Assembly: GCA_037447655.1 (NCBI GenBank)
Contig: JBBHKE010002256.1
Coordinates: 1-30,000, forward strand
Direction: 5' to 3'
DNA: 30,000 nt
Source: Zygnema cylindricum
Taxonomy: Eukaryota > Streptophyta > Zygnematophyceae > Zygnematales > Zygnemataceae
The position numbers were made by a program, and so were the translations under genes. Positions 27,464-30,000 of this stretch are shown here, in pieces. Position 1 is the first letter of the stretch. Every line of letters begins with the position of its first letter. The notes beneath the pieces were generated by a model that saw nothing but the letters and a program-made list of their open reading frames with translations, did not search any database and was not told where the DNA came from.

Positions 27464-28842
27464 CACCGCGCATCGTTATTAGTGTCAAATTTTAAATAGT
27501 GTGTAAGTAAATATACCGTCATTGACGCTAATTAAGAATTTGAAAATTAAAAAAAAAAAGGTTTATTCTAATTTCAGTGTTAACGCTAATTTGGAACAGC
27601 AAAAATGGAAAATTTTCTGTACGATTATATACATTATTATATGTATCCGTACAAAATATAAAAAATCGTACACCGTAGTGAAATTTAAATATCCGTACAT
27701 GTCAGACTTATTTACATGTCAGACCAATCCCGTGTTTTAGCGCACGTTCCTATGCGAACGCGTCCGATTTAAGTCATTTTTTGTAATATTTTCAACTAAA
27801 AAGGTACATTTATGTACGGTCTGGCATCGACCGTACACCACACTATTTACATATTAATGCACTTTCGTTCTGTACGCTAATTTGTACGGAACCTCAATTA
27901 ACGTCAAGGAAAAATTAAAATCACGTATACTATTTTTGGAAAAAAATCGACAATATATGGAAAACGAAAATTTTTAAATTTTCCCAGAGCGCTCAGTGGG
28001 GGGGGGGGGGGGCAAAATTTCCGTACTATTTTCCGTACGATATTCCGTACTCTTACTGTACGGACACGCAATTTTTGCGATATATATCGCGATAATTTAT
28101 GTTGGTCCCGGTACGATATATCGAGGTATCTGCTCGATCGATATTCGATATATCGAATATCGAAATTATCGCGATATGAAACTACCCGATACCCAACACT
28201 AGTAATTAGAGTAAATAACGCTAATTCGGTCGCCCTAAATTTCGACTCTATCACGTTAAATAGAGTAAATGATTCGAATTTTTTCATTATACTATTTAAG
28301 GTAAAGTTTAATTAGCGTAAAAAATTATAGTATAGGTTCGTTTTAAATAGTGTGGAGTACGGACAACGTCTGACTATGCAAAATTGTACCTTTATTAATA
28401 AAAAGGTAAAAATAATAATTTAATAGAATCGCGCTCAAATTGCACTTAACCAAAAAAATAAATCGCATAAAAAAAAACCCATTCGCATAGCTCCGTCTGT
28501 CGACAACATTATCGTCCGTGTGAACATTTACATGAGTAAACATGTGAAAAGTTTTTAGTTAAACGACAACAGTATGAGTTGTGACAAATAGTATATATAT
28601 ATGAGACAAATAGTACTAACGTCATAATGACGTCAAAATACACGGACAAACAGTTTTTGTATGTCTACATAATTTAGTTTTCATAATTACAGCACGGATA
28701 ATTATTGCCGACATAACCTAATATAGAGTACTTAAATAAATTAGAGTAAACTTCCTCTGTTAAAAGGTTCTATCACAATAATTAGCGTTTATAACTCTAA
28801 ACATTTTTTTTTGTTTTTTTACTCTAATTACGATTCGCGGTG
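27464..28842. mobile_element. 1.38-kb TA-flanked element related to the 217-bp MITE family, with nested debris
   Basis: The left end CACCGCGCATCGTTATTAGTG and the inverted right end CACCGCGAATCGTAATTAGAG are relatives of the 23995 family ends. TA flanks both sides (27462-27463 and 28843-28844). Six copies of ACGCTAATT, four direct and two inverted, lie at 27526, 27583, 27874, 28218, 28310 and 28780. A second inverted pair (27831-28362) and an hAT-type end (about 28185-28201) lie inside. That both ends belong to one insertion is inference. Confidence 0.6.
27831..28362. mobile_element. Possible nested MITE with 19-bp terminal inverted repeats
   Basis: CCGTACACCACACTATTTA at the left and, inverted, CCGTACTCCACACTATTTA at the right differ at one base. 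No clear target duplication is visible. It encloses the G15 tract at 27998-28012 and the hAT-type end TAGTGTTGGGTATCGGG (inverted, ending at 28201). Confidence 0.45.
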
Positions 28843-28844
28843 TA

Positions 28845-30000
28845 CCGTAATTTCTATGTCGGCGTCACGTACGATGTTCGTATATGGTACGCACTGTACT
28901 ATCTCATTGTATTGAATGTGAAGTCGTAAGATGCCGAAGAAGGTAATATGAAAAAATAGCAAATAAGCCAAAAGAAAAAGAAAAGTCCAAGATAGAAAAG
29001 ACAAGAGAGAAACGACAAACAAGAGAATACGTGAGAGGTTTGTCGTTTCAGTGTCTTTTGATTGAATAATTTACACAGAGACACAAGGGAGTCTTATAGT
29101 AAGACAAAGTAAAAAATGGTAGCCGAAAAGGCTCTAAGAGGTACAACTAATCTAGGCGTAACTTAGAAAGGTACATCTAGGTACGCTAAAAGGAATCTAA
29201 GTTGAAAGGATTCCTACGTAAGAATCATCAATTCTAACAAAGGTATGTACAGTACACTAAAATAAAGTACAAAATCACTAAACTGTAGTACTAAACTAAT
29301 AGCGTAGCGAGTAGACAACAAGTAGTGTAGAATGCTTTAAGTGAATTTCAACACATTGTACATGGTAAAGACCATGACGATGCCAAGTGGATGGTTTAGT
29401 TTGCGTTTCGTTCATGTAGGGGGTTTGTTTAAGCGTAAAAGTTTCACATTAATTTGAGCATTCGATCTCCATCTACTAAACGATATGAATGAATGGACTG
29501 AATATATCACGTAGTATTAAATATTTCAATGTTAAATCTAGAATACACATTAAACCATTAGCATTCTTCAACCATTTTTCGTTTCAACAGAATACTAATG
29601 GTTTTTGTTTATTTTATATTAAGGTGTTGCATTTATATTTTTTACTTTTTTTTGTATCAATACATAAAATCACAAAAGAAGAAAACAAAGAAAAGACTAA
29701 CAAAATAAATAACCACAATACAACCTTGATCACATAACAAAAACGCAAGAAACAAATGTAAACATAACAAAGATAATAATAAGAAAAAAAAACATCAAAC
29801 TTAACTAGGATTCAACCAACTTGTTCAAAAGACCCAGAAGGTTGGAACGACATCATTATTAGCTCGATGGCTGTCTAACAGTACAAACATGTGTTTTATT
29901 TTATACTTTTTTATAGCTAGAATATGTTGATTACGTTAAGTTTTTTTTTTGGTTTTCGATCAAGCACCTTAGTCGAAGACCAAGATGGATGCCTAAACAT
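28845..30000. other. Gene-free AT-rich, A-rich tail of the window
   Basis: Only short open frames and A-rich low-complexity runs (for example about 29690-29800) are seen. I recognise no gene, RNA or transposon end here. Confidence 0.5.

Noticed and set aside
27996-28201. A complete hAT element from CAGTG plus the G15 tract to the TAGTGTTGGG end
   Set aside because: The right end is convincing, but the left candidate matches only CAGTG, and the 8-bp flanks (AGAGCGCT and GTAATTAG) do not match.
1-30000. CRISPR array, rRNA, prokaryotic operons or host protein-coding genes
   Set aside because: No regularly spaced repeats, no rRNA core sequences and no ribosome-binding-site-led gene runs are seen. 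Every long frame belongs to a copia retrotransposon.

Overview
The window looks like nuclear DNA of a plant, made almost entirely of transposable elements and their remains. I see no intact host gene. The plant assignment rests on Ty1/copia polyproteins with plant-type zinc knuckle, integrase and RNase H blocks, about 1 kb TG...CA LTRs, 5-bp target duplications, and a primer site that fits the plant initiator tRNA-Met anticodon arm as I remember it. I cannot name the species.

Positions 1-19123 are a nest of copia LTR retrotransposons. The outermost, C, lies on the minus strand: 5' LTR 18085-19123, broken gag-protease 16553-18084, a scrap of RT at 14577-14607, RT/RNase H end 875-1710, and 3' LTR 126-874. 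That 3' LTR is itself interrupted by element E, which runs off the left edge (1-125). Element A (plus strand, 1711-14576, target duplication TATTA) sits in the RT gene of C. Element B (plus strand, 3847-10295, target duplication AAGCT) sits between gag and protease of A. A fourth family, D (minus strand, 14608-16552), entered C beside A and later lost its 5' half in a deletion that also removed the integrase and most of the RT of C. The two LTRs of B differ at only about 7 positions, so B is recent. Those of A differ by roughly 5-6% by eye.

The elements share an unusual layout. The gag ATG lies inside the LTR. The LTR is followed at once by a sequence complementary to the anticodon stem-loop of initiator tRNA-Met, as in half-tRNA-primed copia-type elements, and this primer site is itself read as gag codons. 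The LTRs also carry a row of small hairpins with AGGG loops just upstream of gag, a hairpin with covarying stems and a tRNA T-arm-like core, and a GTAC/CCAAT-rich block.

Positions 19124-30000 are AT-rich and old. They hold a badly decayed copia relic of another lineage (about 19560-21240) and several non-autonomous DNA transposons: a 217-bp family with TA duplications (23995-24211 and 25573-26675, the second split by an 879-bp hAT-like element), a 677-bp hAT-like element with an 8-bp duplication (24269-24945) and a truncated inverted relative (22630-22892), and a 1.38-kb TA-flanked element (27464-28842) with further debris inside. The remaining gaps contain only short hairpins, a tandem duplication and low-complexity sequence.
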